Below are positions 44,190-52,553 of a stretch of DNA of 64,000 bases, in pieces (position 1 is the stretch's first letter; the number at the start of each line of letters is the position of its first letter). The position numbers and the translations under genes are program-made. This DNA is from Comamonadaceae bacterium G21597-S1 (GTDB taxonomy: Bacteria; Pseudomonadota; Gammaproteobacteria; Burkholderiales; Burkholderiaceae_C): NCBI GenBank assembly GCA_027214345.1, contig JAPWHR010000017.1:1-64000 (forward strand), written 5' to 3'. Below the pieces are notes generated by a model. It was given only the letters and a program-made list of their open reading frames with translations, was not told where the DNA came from and made no database searches.

Positions 44190-44573
44190 TCAGCGCGTGC
44201 GGCGCATGGTCTCGCCGATCAGCAGGGCGACCGAGATGAAGTTCGCCACCAGCGCGCCGCCGGCCAGCGACACCACGGTGGCCATGACCTCGCCTTCGGT
44301 CGGCATGCCGGCGACCCGGGTCGCCCACATCCAGACCAGCGCGGCGGCGATGAGCTGCAACACGGCGACGATGCTGGTGGCCAGGTGCACGGCACCGATA
44401 TGGGTACGGTCGCCGAACTTCAGGATCATCGCGATCAGGTTGACGAACACGGTGCCCGCGAGTTCGAGCTGGTGGTGGTGCTGCGGGTTGTCGATCTCGC
44501 CCACAAAAAAGCCGAAGTTGAGTGTGCAAGCCAGGATGACGAACGCGCCGAAGATCACTTTTTCGAGGTTCAT
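44190..44573 (-). CDS. Small four-helix membrane protein (DUF6394-like)
   Basis: Inner-membrane protein of 127 aa with four hydrophobic segments (about 7-25, 38-50, 62-84, 98-120). A histidine cluster DNPQHHHQLELAG lies after the first helix and MILKFGDRTHIGAVH in the loop after the second. It resembles uncharacterised membrane proteins that I associate tentatively with DUF6394, found beside TrkA-domain channels. The gene is 27 bp upstream of the RCK channel. An accessory or modulatory subunit is inferred. Confidence 0.7.
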   Translation of the reverse strand: MNLEKVIFGAFVILACTLNFGFFVGEIDNPQHHHQLELAGTVFVNLIAMILKFGDRTHIGAVHLATSIVAVLQLIAAALVWMWATRVAGMPTEGEVMATVVSLAGGALVANFISVALLIGETMRRTR

Positions 44574-44646
44574 GGCGACACCCCGCGGCGGGCGGGGCCG
44601 GTGAGGTTGTTGTCCGGATGGTACGCCAAGACCATCGGGCCGGCGC

Positions 44647-45897
44647 TCAGAGCTCGCGCAGGCGGAACAACTCCTGGGCCTTGGCGATGCCGCGCAAATC
44701 GTGGCGCCCGACGCTTTCCACCGGATGTTGCACCTGCTGCGCGAACTCGCTCGACATCAGCAACGGTATCAGCAGCGACTTGGTCATTTCCTGGATGCGC
44801 GCCGTCATGTTGACCGCCGGGCCGACGACGTTGAAGGCCAGCCGGTTCGGTGCGCCGACGTTGGCATGGGTGACCGTGCCCAGGTGCAGTCCGAGCCCGA
44901 ATTCGATGGTCGGCTGCCGCGCGCGGCGGCGCCGGTTGTTGACCACGGCGATGGTGTCGAAGGCGTCCACCGCCGCGTCGAGTGCGGCGGCACAGACCTC
45001 GGCGGTGCGCGCCGGATCCTTGATCTCGAACACGATCAGGATGGCGTCGCCGATGAACTGCAGGATCTCGCCACCGCGGGCGGCTGCGGCCGCGGCGCAA
45101 TATTCGTAATAGTCGTTGAGCAGGCGCAGCATCTGGTCGACGGGCAGCGTCTCGCTCAGTGCGGTGAATCCGCGCAGGTCGGAATACCAGAACGCGGCCG
45201 AGATCTTTTCGCCATCGCCCCGCTTGACCTGCCCCTGCAGGATGCGTTGGCTGATGCGCTTGCCCACGAAGGTATCGAGCAGGCCCAGCACGGTACGGCG
45301 CATCACCAGCAGTTCCATGTGGGGCGTCAGCAGGTTGGTCAGCGCCAGCAGCCGGGCCACGTCGTCGTCGCTGAAGCCCTCGGGGTCGCGGGTCGACACC
45401 GTCATCACGTTGACGGTGCGGTCGGCGAAAATCATCGGCATGGCCAGGTAGTCGCGGATGCCGGCAGCGCGCAATTCTTGCCAGATCGGATGTTCGCCGT
45501 CCTGCGGCACGGGATCGATGCGCTGGTGCAGCGGCGTGGCGTTCTGGTGCACATGCTGGATCGGGCTGCCGATGTAGGCGTCGGTCTGTTGCACGCCGTG
45601 CACGCCGGACCAGAACCGCGCCCCGTCCTCGCGCGTCCAGCTCAGGCCCACGGCCGCCAGCTGCGGATGCAGGGTTCCGCAGCTGATGCGCAGACGGTCG
45701 ATGCGGGCGCCGGCGGCGTCGAGCTTTTCCACCAGGACTTCGGTCATCGTCATCGGGTCGGCGATGAAACGTCCCTCGGTATAGAGCCACGTCGCCACCG
45801 ATTCGAGCGACCAGTCGTGCGTCGGGCCGAACAGGCGTTCGCGCGCCAGTTCGGCGGCCACCGCCGCCAGCACCGGCGAGGGATCGGTGTCGCTCAT
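44647..45897 (-). CDS. GAF-domain class III adenylate/guanylate cyclase
   Basis: Nucleotide cyclase of 416 aa. The N-terminal half is a GAF-like sensor (about 60-200; EDGARFWSGVHGVQ, PMIFADRTVNVMTVSTRDPEGFSDDDVARL). The C-terminal class III catalytic domain has the metal Asp in FWYSDLRGFTAL, the second Asp in LQFIGDAILIVFE, and Asn/Arg of the transition state in AVNMTARIQ, so it should be active. The gene overlaps the GMC oxidoreductase stop by 4 bp (ATGA). The small membrane protein and RCK channel follow. Signal and product (cAMP or cGMP) are not known. Confidence 0.9.
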   Translation of the reverse strand: MSDTDPSPVLAAVAAELARERLFGPTHDWSLESVATWLYTEGRFIADPMTMTEVLVEKLDAAGARIDRLRISCGTLHPQLAAVGLSWTREDGARFWSGVHGVQQTDAYIGSPIQHVHQNATPLHQRIDPVPQDGEHPIWQELRAAGIRDYLAMPMIFADRTVNVMTVSTRDPEGFSDDDVARLLALTNLLTPHMELLVMRRTVLGLLDTFVGKRISQRILQGQVKRGDGEKISAAFWYSDLRGFTALSETLPVDQMLRLLNDYYEYCAAAAAARGGEILQFIGDAILIVFEIKDPARTAEVCAAALDAAVDAFDTIAVVNNRRRRARQPTIEFGLGLHLGTVTHANVGAPNRLAFNVVGPAVNMTARIQEMTKSLLIPLLMSSEFAQQVQHPVESVGRHDLRGIAKAQELFRLREL

Positions 45898-47558
45898 GAG
45901 CGGGACTCCCCGATGATCCGGCGCGCGGCCTTCTCGGCGATCATCAGCGTGGGGGCGTTGGTGTTGCCGCTGGTGATGGTCGGCATCACGCTGGCGTCGA
46001 CCACGCGCAGGCCGGTGACGCCACGCACACGCAGTTGCGGGTCGACCACGGCCATCGGGTCGTCGGCGCGACCCATCCTGGCCGTGCCGACCGGATGGAA
46101 GATCGTCGTGGCGATGTCGCCGGCCAGGCGCGCCAGTTCTTCATCGGTCTGGAACTGCACGCCCGGTTTCCATTCTTCGGGCTGGTACCGCGCCAGCGCC
46201 GGCTGTGCCGCGATCTGGCGCACCTGGCGCAGGCTGGCGGCGGCGATCAGCCGGTCTTCGTCGGTGCTGAGATAACGCGGTGCGATGGCCGGCGCCTCGT
46301 CCGCCGAGGCGCTGGTGATCGTGACCGTGCCGCGGCTGGTCGGGTTCAGGTTGCACACGCTGGCGGTGAACGCCGGGAACCGGTGCAGCGGTTCGCCGAA
46401 CGCGTCCAGGCTCAGGGGCTGCACGTGGTACTCGAGGTTCGCGTGCGGCCGCCCGGGGTCGGAGCGCGTGAAGGCGCCAAGCTGGCTCGGCGCCATGCTC
46501 ATCGGTCCGGTGCGCCGCAGCAGGTATTCCAGGCCGATCGCGGCCTTGCCGACCAGGCTGTTGGCCAGCGTGTTGAGCGTGCGCGCGCCCTGGACCTTGA
46601 ATACCGCGCGGATCTGCAGATGGTCCTGCAGGTTGGCGCCCACTCCGGGAAGATCCCGCACCATGGCTATGTTGTGTCGCTTGAGCAGCTCGGCCGGGCC
46701 GATGCCCGAGCATTGCAGCAGCTGCGGCGATCCGATGGCGCCGGCGCTCAGGATGACTTCGGTGGCGGCCTTCACCGTCAGGCGCTGGCCATGGCGGCGC
46801 AGCATCACGCCGGTGCAGCGCGGCTGGCCGGACGCATCGGTGTCGAACACCAGCCGTTCGGTCATGGTGTCGGTCCAGACCTGCAGGTTGGTGCGGCTTC
46901 GGATCGGCCGCAGAAAGGCCTTGGAGGCGTTCCAGCGCCAGCCGGCCTTCTGGTTCACCTCGAAGAAGCCGACGCCGAAGTTGTCGCCGGTGTTGAAGTC
47001 GTTGCTCGCCGGGATGCCGGCCTCGGTGGCGGCGGAGGCGAAGGCCTCGAGCACCTCCCAGCGCAGGCGCTGCTTGTCGACGCGCCATTCGCCGCCGTGG
47101 CCGTGCAGGTCGGAGAACGGGCGGCCGCCGGCTTGCGGATCGGCGCCGCCGTCGCGCCGGAAATGGTCCTCGTGGGCCTTGAAGTCGGCCAGGCTGTTGG
47201 CCCAGGTCCAGTCGTCGTCACCGGTCAGTGCCGCCCAGCCATCGTAGTCGCGCGCCTGACCGCGCATGTAGATCATGCCGTTGATCGACGAGCAGCCGCC
47301 CAGTGTCTTGCCGCGCGGATACCGCAGGCGACGCCCGTTGAGGCCGGTCTCGGCCTCGGTCTGGTACAGCCAGTCGGTGCGCGGGTTGCCGATGCAATAC
47401 AGGTAACCGACCGGAATGTGGATCCACGGATAGTTGTCGCGCCGGCCGGCCTCGACCAGCAACACGCGCCGCGACGGATCCTGGCTCAGCCGGTTGGCGA
47501 GCAGGCAGCCGGCCGTACCCGCGCCCACGATGATGGTATCGAAAACAGGCTGGTCCAT
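45894..47558 (-). CDS. GMC family oxidoreductase (choline dehydrogenase-like)
   Basis: FAD-dependent alcohol oxidoreductase of 554 aa: FDTIIVGAGTAGCLLANRLS for FAD, RGKTLGGCSSINGMIYMRGQ and SAGAIGSPQLLQCSGIGP as GMC signatures, and the catalytic His in FHPVGTARMG. The ATG at 47558 matches the family start; a longer in-frame extension upstream is a shadow of the divergent gene. It heads an operon with a GAF cyclase, a membrane protein and an RCK channel, an unexpected mixture. Substrate unknown. Confidence 0.93.
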   Translation of the reverse strand: MDQPVFDTIIVGAGTAGCLLANRLSQDPSRRVLLVEAGRRDNYPWIHIPVGYLYCIGNPRTDWLYQTEAETGLNGRRLRYPRGKTLGGCSSINGMIYMRGQARDYDGWAALTGDDDWTWANSLADFKAHEDHFRRDGGADPQAGGRPFSDLHGHGGEWRVDKQRLRWEVLEAFASAATEAGIPASNDFNTGDNFGVGFFEVNQKAGWRWNASKAFLRPIRSRTNLQVWTDTMTERLVFDTDASGQPRCTGVMLRRHGQRLTVKAATEVILSAGAIGSPQLLQCSGIGPAELLKRHNIAMVRDLPGVGANLQDHLQIRAVFKVQGARTLNTLANSLVGKAAIGLEYLLRRTGPMSMAPSQLGAFTRSDPGRPHANLEYHVQPLSLDAFGEPLHRFPAFTASVCNLNPTSRGTVTITSASADEAPAIAPRYLSTDEDRLIAAASLRQVRQIAAQPALARYQPEEWKPGVQFQTDEELARLAGDIATTIFHPVGTARMGRADDPMAVVDPQLRVRGVTGLRVVDASVMPTITSGNTNAPTLMIAEKAARRIIGESRS

Positions 47559-47724
47559 GGGATGGGGTGTGCGAAGGGTGTGGCGGTCGCGGTACCGCGC
47601 AGGCCGGGAAATTCCCGGTTGCAGCGGGCGCACGATACAGTATAGGCAGGTGCTGCAAGACCCCACGCATGTCCGAGTCCACGCGTCAGGTGTATCGCCG
47701 TGCAGCCCGATGGAGGAGATCGCC

Positions 47725-48468
47725 ATGGCACAAGCATCCCTGGAAAGCCGCATCCGCATCGACCTGGCCGCCGCGTTTCGCTGGGCCGCGCGGCTGGGCA
47801 TGCACGAGTCGATCGCCAACCATTTCAGCGCCGTGGTCGGAGGCGACGGCAGCCGCTTCCTGCTCAATCCGGTCGGCGCGCATTTTTCGCGCATCCGCGC
47901 CAGCGACCTGTTGCTGCTCGACGCGACGCGGCCCGACGCCATGCAGGGGGCCAACGCGCCGGATCCGACGGCCTGGTACCTGCATGCCGAGCTGCACCGG
48001 CGCTTGCCGCAGGCCGCTTGCATCCTGCACACCCACATGCCGCATGCCACCGCCTTGTGTTGCCTGCAGGATTTCGAGTTCCTGATGCTGGACCAGAACG
48101 CCTGTCGTTTCCACGGCCGCATCGCGTACGACCGCGACTACGCCGGCATGGCGCTCGAGGCCTCCGAAGGCGCGCGCGTGGCCGGCTTGCTCGACGGCAA
48201 CAAGAGCGTGCTGTTCATGGGCAACCACGGCGTGCTCGTCGTTGCGCCATCGGTGGCCCAGGCCTTCGACGAGTTGTATTACCTGGAGAAGGCGGCCCAG
48301 TTGCAGGTGCTGGCCTTGTCCACCGGGCGGCCGCTGGCGCTGATTCCGGAGCCGGTCGCGGCGCTGGCCGGGCGGCAGTGGAACGACTACCCGACCCGGT
48401 TCTCGGAGCTGCATTTCCAGGCGCTCAAGGACATCCTGGACCGGGACGAGCCGGATTACGCCGGCTGA
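47725..48468 (+). CDS. Class II aldolase/adducin family protein
   Basis: Zn-dependent aldolase-like enzyme of 247 aa. It has the class II aldolase pattern HESIANHFSAVVGGDGSRFLLNP, the metal motif LHTHMPHATALC, and FMGNHGVLVVAPS. GGAGGAG lies 7 bp before the ATG at 47725, which decides this start over an ATG 15 bp earlier. Members act on fuculose-phosphate-like sugars, or as decarboxylases/dehydratases in aromatic or sugar pathways. It is followed by a GlxA-type regulator and divergent from the GMC gene. Confidence 0.9.
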   Translation: MAQASLESRIRIDLAAAFRWAARLGMHESIANHFSAVVGGDGSRFLLNPVGAHFSRIRASDLLLLDATRPDAMQGANAPDPTAWYLHAELHRRLPQAACILHTHMPHATALCCLQDFEFLMLDQNACRFHGRIAYDRDYAGMALEASEGARVAGLLDGNKSVLFMGNHGVLVVAPSVAQAFDELYYLEKAAQLQVLALSTGRPLALIPEPVAALAGRQWNDYPTRFSELHFQALKDILDRDEPDYAG

Positions 48469-48479
48469 TCGGTGCGCCG

Positions 48480-49514
48480 GTGCTCGTGGCCAACCCATCG
48501 CCATCGGCGGGCGACGCCGCGGCCCCCGTGGTCGGCGAGCTGGTACGGTTTCTGTTGATGCCGGGTTTCTCCATGATGGGATTCGTCTCGGCCATCGAGC
48601 CGCTGCGGGTGGCGAACCGTTTCAGGCCCGGCGCGTACCGATGGCAACTGCTCTCGACGGATGGCGCCGCCGTGTCGGCCAGCAACGGCATGTCGCTCAA
48701 CGTCGACGGCGACCCAGGCCCGCCGTCGTCGCAAGGCTGGCTCATCGTCGTGGCCGGCTTCGAGCCGCTGGCGGCCTGCACGCCGGCCCTGGGTGCCTGG
48801 CTGCGCGCCACGCAACGCGCCGGTGCCTTGCTCGGCGCTGTCGACACCGGGGCGTTCGTGCTGGCCGAGGCCGGCGTCGTCGGCGCCGGACCGATCACGC
48901 TGCACTGGGAAGCGCAGGCGGCGTTTTCCGAACGTTACCCGCGCATCATGGTGAGCCGCGAGTTGTTCGAGATCGGTGACCACTGCATCACCTGCGCTGG
49001 CGGCACGGCTGCCATCGACATGATGCTCGCGCGTATCGCCGAGCGCCACGGCCGCGACCTGGCGGTGCAGGTGTCCGAGCAGTTCGTGCTCGGGCGCATC
49101 CGCAGTGCGTCGGACCACCAGCAACTGGAGATCACGACGCGGTACCAGGTGCACAACACCAAGCTGGTGCAGGTCATCGCGCTGATGCAGAACCATATCG
49201 AGGACCCGCTGGCGCCCGAGGATCTGGCGCGCATGATCGGCGTGACGCGGCGCCAGCTTGAGCGGCTTTTCGCCGCCCACCTGTCGGACACTCCGCTGCA
49301 CTTCTACAGCGGCCTGCGGCTGGCCCATGCCCGCACCCTGTTGCAGCAGTCGGGCATGGGCATTGCCGCGGTCGCGCTGGCCTGCGGCTTCGAGTCGCCA
49401 TCGCATTTTTCGCGCAGCTACCGGGGCCTGTTCGGGCGCAGTCCGACGCAGGAGCGCGCGGCACCACGCCGGTCGGGCGTCGTCGCGGGACGCGTGACAA
49501 GCGAGGCGGGTTAG
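48480..49514 (+). CDS. GlxA family transcription regulator (DJ-1/PfpI + AraC HTH)
   Basis: Regulator of 344 aa. The N-terminal DJ-1/PfpI-like domain (VRFLLMPGFSMMGFVSAIEPLRVANRF; GAVDTGAFVLAEAG) is joined to a C-terminal AraC HTH pair (LAPEDLARMIGVTRRQLERLFAAHL; IAAVALACGFESPSHFSRSYRGLFG). The start is uncertain: GTG at 48480, 11 bp after the aldolase stop, or GTG at 48486. The gene is probably translated with the aldolase. Its 3' end overlaps the convergent gene by 4 bp. Such regulators often control amine or choline-type catabolism. Confidence 0.9.
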   Translation: MLVANPSPSAGDAAAPVVGELVRFLLMPGFSMMGFVSAIEPLRVANRFRPGAYRWQLLSTDGAAVSASNGMSLNVDGDPGPPSSQGWLIVVAGFEPLAACTPALGAWLRATQRAGALLGAVDTGAFVLAEAGVVGAGPITLHWEAQAAFSERYPRIMVSRELFEIGDHCITCAGGTAAIDMMLARIAERHGRDLAVQVSEQFVLGRIRSASDHQQLEITTRYQVHNTKLVQVIALMQNHIEDPLAPEDLARMIGVTRRQLERLFAAHLSDTPLHFYSGLRLAHARTLLQQSGMGIAAVALACGFESPSHFSRSYRGLFGRSPTQERAAPRRSGVVAGRVTSEAG

Positions 49515-50305
49515 GGGTCGCCGGCCATGACGCGGCGCCCCGGCGCACGCGACGGGTTCTGCTCGCCTCCCGGGTGGACCCAGCGGCCGGAATCCCGGTG
49601 CACGTCGACCGGCACGTCATCGAGCCGGAGCTGACCGTGTCCGTGGCGAAGCCCTGTCGGCGCCGGCGCGTCGAACCGGATACGCAGCGCGTGCCCGACC
49701 TCTGGATGTTCGATCGGCAGCTCCCAGGTCAGGAACAGCTGGCTGCAGTCCCGCTCCGGCGCGAAATCGGACGCGTCGAAGCCTTCGCCGCCGCGCGGGA
49801 TCACGCCATGCGGCTGGCCGGTGTCGAAGACCACCGCGGTTCCGAGAGTCAGTGGGATGCGCTGGCCGGTGACCGGGAAATGCAGGTCCAGCCCCTTGTC
49901 CTGGCTGACGAAGAGATTGCAGAAGGCGAAACCACCGTATTGCGCCGCGTCGTGGTGGTAGGCCGCGCCGCGGCAGGCCATCAGCGCCACGTCGCTCGAG
50001 GCCAGCAGGTCCGGCAACCCGCGGGCGCGGAGCCAGTCGGACATCGCCTGCACGCACTGCCGGTAGTGCGGCCATCGCGCGCGGGCCCGGGCCAGCGGCA
50101 TGGGGGCGACGTCGCCCGGTTCCAGTGCCAGCTGCAATGCGATCTCGCGGTCCCAGTCGGCCGTGAGCCGGGCCGGTGGGGCGGGGATGTGGACCGTGCC
50201 CGACAACACGATATCGCTGACGCTGCGGCTGCGCATGGCATCGCCGCTGCGGAAATGGCAGCTCAGCTGATCGCGTGCGCACGGCGCTGCTGGCGGATGG
50301 CGCAT
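49511..50305 (-). CDS. Possible Fe(II)-dependent dioxygenase-like (2OG/cupin) protein
   Basis: Protein of up to 264 aa. The central part carries YHHDAAQYGGFAFCNLF and, about 45 residues later, FDTGQPHGVIPRG, giving an H-x-D...H pattern like a double-stranded beta-helix iron oxygenase. I do not recognise a named family. Two starts are possible: ATG 50305, 4 bp after the upstream cyclase stop, or ATG 50236, 23 residues later. It forms an operon with the membrane cyclase and converges on the GlxA regulator with a 4-bp overlap. Enzymatic role is inferred. Confidence 0.6.
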   Translation of the reverse strand: MRHPPAAPCARDQLSCHFRSGDAMRSRSVSDIVLSGTVHIPAPPARLTADWDREIALQLALEPGDVAPMPLARARARWPHYRQCVQAMSDWLRARGLPDLLASSDVALMACRGAAYHHDAAQYGGFAFCNLFVSQDKGLDLHFPVTGQRIPLTLGTAVVFDTGQPHGVIPRGGEGFDASDFAPERDCSQLFLTWELPIEHPEVGHALRIRFDAPAPTGLRHGHGQLRLDDVPVDVHRDSGRWVHPGGEQNPSRAPGRRVMAGDP

Positions 50306-50309
50306 CGGC

Positions 50310-51401
50310 TCAGGCCGGCTCGAATGTGAACAGCGACACCTGTTCGTCCTTTCCCCGCAGCCCGACCCGCCCCAGCGGCTTGGCCTGGAGCGCAGGGTCG
50401 GGCGCGAGCTGGCGCGCCAGTTGCTCCGAGACCAGATGGTCGACGCCCAGGCCGTTGCACAAGGCCTCGATCCGCGCCGTGGTGTTGAGCACGTCGCCCG
50501 TGAAGATGATGTCCGTCTTGATCACGCCGATCTCGCCGGTTGTGACGTTGCCGCAATGCAGGCCTGCCTTGAACGTCGGCACCAGACCGTACGTCCGATG
50601 GTAGTACCCGGACCGGCCTGCCAGCGCCGCCCGCATGGCAAAGAAACACCGGATGCAGTTGTTGTTGCGCAGGCCTTCGGCCATCGTCCAGGTCACGACG
50701 ATCTCGTCGCCGACATACTGGTAGATATCTCCGCCGTGGTCGATGATGGAATCCGACAGGTCCGCGTAATAGGCCTTGAGCATCTCGAAGTACCGGACAT
50801 GCCCGAGTTGTTCGGCGAACGTCGTCGACGATTTCATGTCCAGGAACATGAAGATGCGTTCCTCCTGGATCGGCCGGTGGTATGTGCCCGTCAGGTAGTG
50901 GTAGAGCACGCCCTGGCCGAGGTTGTCGCTGATGTCGGAGAAGAACGAGGCGATCACCATCAGCGCCGCGATGAACAGCGCAACGCTCCAGAACGCGAAA
51001 CTCGAAAAGAAATTCCACGCGGTGTTCCAGAGAATCGGGTCGCCGAGGTGCGTATCGAAATGTTGTGCCCTGCTGATGGTGGTTGCCGCAATCAGGAAGG
51101 CGATGATGATGGCAAGGTAGACCAGGGCCTTGAACGCGATCTTCATGCCGAAACTGCGCCGCACGAACAGCCGGTTGAGGATGCGCACCTCGAACAGGCC
51201 GACCATCAGGCCCGTGCAGGTCGTCAGCACCAGGCTCGAGATGAGTCCGCTCGAAAAATCGTAGGGATTGCCGGTGGACGGATAGATGGGGCTGTCGCCC
51301 AGAATGCCTTTTTCGATCAGCGTGTAGATCAGACCGAAGACGAGCCACATCAACCCGAACGGAATGACCTGCAACAGGGTACGTCTGGTTCTGGGAGTCA
51401 T
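50310..51401 (-). CDS. Membrane-bound class III adenylate/guanylate cyclase
   Basis: Cyclase of 363 aa (380 if an upstream in-frame ATG at 51452 is used). Four hydrophobic helices occupy about residues 10-160, then a class III catalytic domain. Metal Asp residues are in MFLDMKSSTTFAE and YQYVGDEIVVTW, and the Asn/Arg pair in VLNTTARIEAL, so the catalytic centre looks complete. It resembles membrane cyclases that lack a separate sensor domain. The first gene of a two-gene unit with a possible dioxygenase. Product and signal unknown. Confidence 0.88.
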   Translation of the reverse strand: MTPRTRRTLLQVIPFGLMWLVFGLIYTLIEKGILGDSPIYPSTGNPYDFSSGLISSLVLTTCTGLMVGLFEVRILNRLFVRRSFGMKIAFKALVYLAIIIAFLIAATTISRAQHFDTHLGDPILWNTAWNFFSSFAFWSVALFIAALMVIASFFSDISDNLGQGVLYHYLTGTYHRPIQEERIFMFLDMKSSTTFAEQLGHVRYFEMLKAYYADLSDSIIDHGGDIYQYVGDEIVVTWTMAEGLRNNNCIRCFFAMRAALAGRSGYYHRTYGLVPTFKAGLHCGNVTTGEIGVIKTDIIFTGDVLNTTARIEALCNGLGVDHLVSEQLARQLAPDPALQAKPLGRVGLRGKDEQVSLFTFEPA

Positions 51402-51497
51402 CGTCGCATCCGGTAGCCGCGCAGCATGGGGGGCCGCCGCTGGAGTGTCCATGTATTGTGCACGTGGCGGCGCAACGGACGCGCTAAGTGGGGTCGA

Positions 51498-52172
51498 TCA
51501 GGCGCTGTCCGATCCCGTGGGTCTTTCGCGGACAGCGCCGCCGTCCGCCCACCAGCCCCAGGCCACCAGCAGCCAGGTCGCCATGCCGCTCCAGGCCACC
51601 GGCGCGATGCCCGGAGGTGGCGGGCCGAAGGTGTTGCCGAGCTGGATCGCGACCAGGAACACCCCCAACGCGGCGAACACCCACGGCCGCCCGCCGCCGT
51701 GGCGGGCCACGACGCTGCGGTAGACCACCACGCCCAGCAGGAAGACACCCAGCTCCACCCCCAGCGCCAGCAGCGGCCAGTGCCACAGGCCCAGACCGAA
51801 GAACGGACCGCCGGAGAACGCCAGCGGCAGATCCGGCACATGCACGAGCAGGTCCAGCAACCAGTGGCTGGCCACCAGCGCCGCGACGACCAGCGCCACG
51901 CGCCGCGACCGGCGCCACCACCACGCGAGCGCTCCTGCCAGCACCACCCAGCCCAGCACGGCCAGCAGGCTGTGCGAGAACGGGTAGAAGGTGAAGCGCA
52001 GCGGCACCGGCGCGTCCGGCGCGGTCGTCACCTCGGCGTGTTCGACACCGGCCAGCAGCAACGCCGGCCAGAGCAGGTCCAGCCACTGGGCGGCGGCGAA
52101 CAACACGCCGAGCGATACGGAAGGCGCGGCTTTCTTGGCGAGCAATGCGGCGGCGAAGTGGCCGATGAACAT
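51498..52172 (-). CDS. Integral membrane protein, possibly of the YdjM-like metal-dependent hydrolase family
   Basis: Membrane protein of 224 aa with about six hydrophobic segments. It begins MFIGHFAAALLAKKAAPSVSLGVLF, with an early His, and has a conserved-looking YPFSHSLLAVLGW and ASHWLLDLLVHVPDL, i.e. His and Asp residues near membrane faces as in YdjM-like hydrolases. These suggest metal binding. No other partner is clear. It is divergent from the repeat-bearing region upstream of the sugar dehydrogenase. Confidence 0.7.
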   Translation of the reverse strand: MFIGHFAAALLAKKAAPSVSLGVLFAAAQWLDLLWPALLLAGVEHAEVTTAPDAPVPLRFTFYPFSHSLLAVLGWVVLAGALAWWWRRSRRVALVVAALVASHWLLDLLVHVPDLPLAFSGGPFFGLGLWHWPLLALGVELGVFLLGVVVYRSVVARHGGGRPWVFAALGVFLVAIQLGNTFGPPPPGIAPVAWSGMATWLLVAWGWWADGGAVRERPTGSDSA

Positions 52173-52553
52173 GGGGCGGGGCTCCTCGGGCGGTGTCGAT
52201 GGGGGCGCCAGGGATCATGCGCGATTTCTGCGGGGTTGGGAACGGGGCGTCCGGAGTAGCCGGGGGTCGGGCCTCTATCTTTCGCCTCGATTGGAGCGTC
52301 AGGGTCGAGAGGGTCGAGGGTCAGGTCTATACCTTCTAATGATTGGAAGGTAAAGGCCTGACCCCAAGGAAAGGGCCATGGTGAGCACCGCCACGGTGCA
52401 TGCGCCGCCCCACCCCCGGCCGCTCCAAACAGCAATGTCCCTGCGATGGACAACGGGGTTACCGGAATGGCAGACTACATATGCGCGGCGGCGCTCCAGC
52501 TCCCGCCCGCTGTCGACACCTCCGCTTTGAAACGGAAAATGTACGGAAATTCC
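52173..52553. other. Intergenic region carrying a palindromic repeat cluster
   Basis: About 380 bp between the membrane protein gene and the sugar dehydrogenase. It holds the repeat cluster at 52263-52365 and, downstream, the likely promoter of the dehydrogenase. No gene is supported. Confidence 0.5.
52263..52365. repeat. REP-like palindromic cluster, three copies
   Basis: A 20-bp unit GGGGTCRGGYCTMTAYCTTY occurs twice in direct orientation (52263-52282 and 52317-52336) and once inverted (52346-52365). Copies two and three can pair over about 18 bp with a 9-nt loop. The same GGGGTCRGGYC core recurs at 62995-63079. The look is that of REP/BIME elements mobilised by REP-associated tyrosine transposases; no such transposase is in the window. 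Confidence 0.6.

Noticed and set aside
41508-44813. Open frame of 1101 codons on the plus strand
   Set aside because: Low-complexity Arg/Ala/Gly-rich translation, antisense to the RCK channel and out of frame with the PLP enzyme; both of those have clear family motifs.
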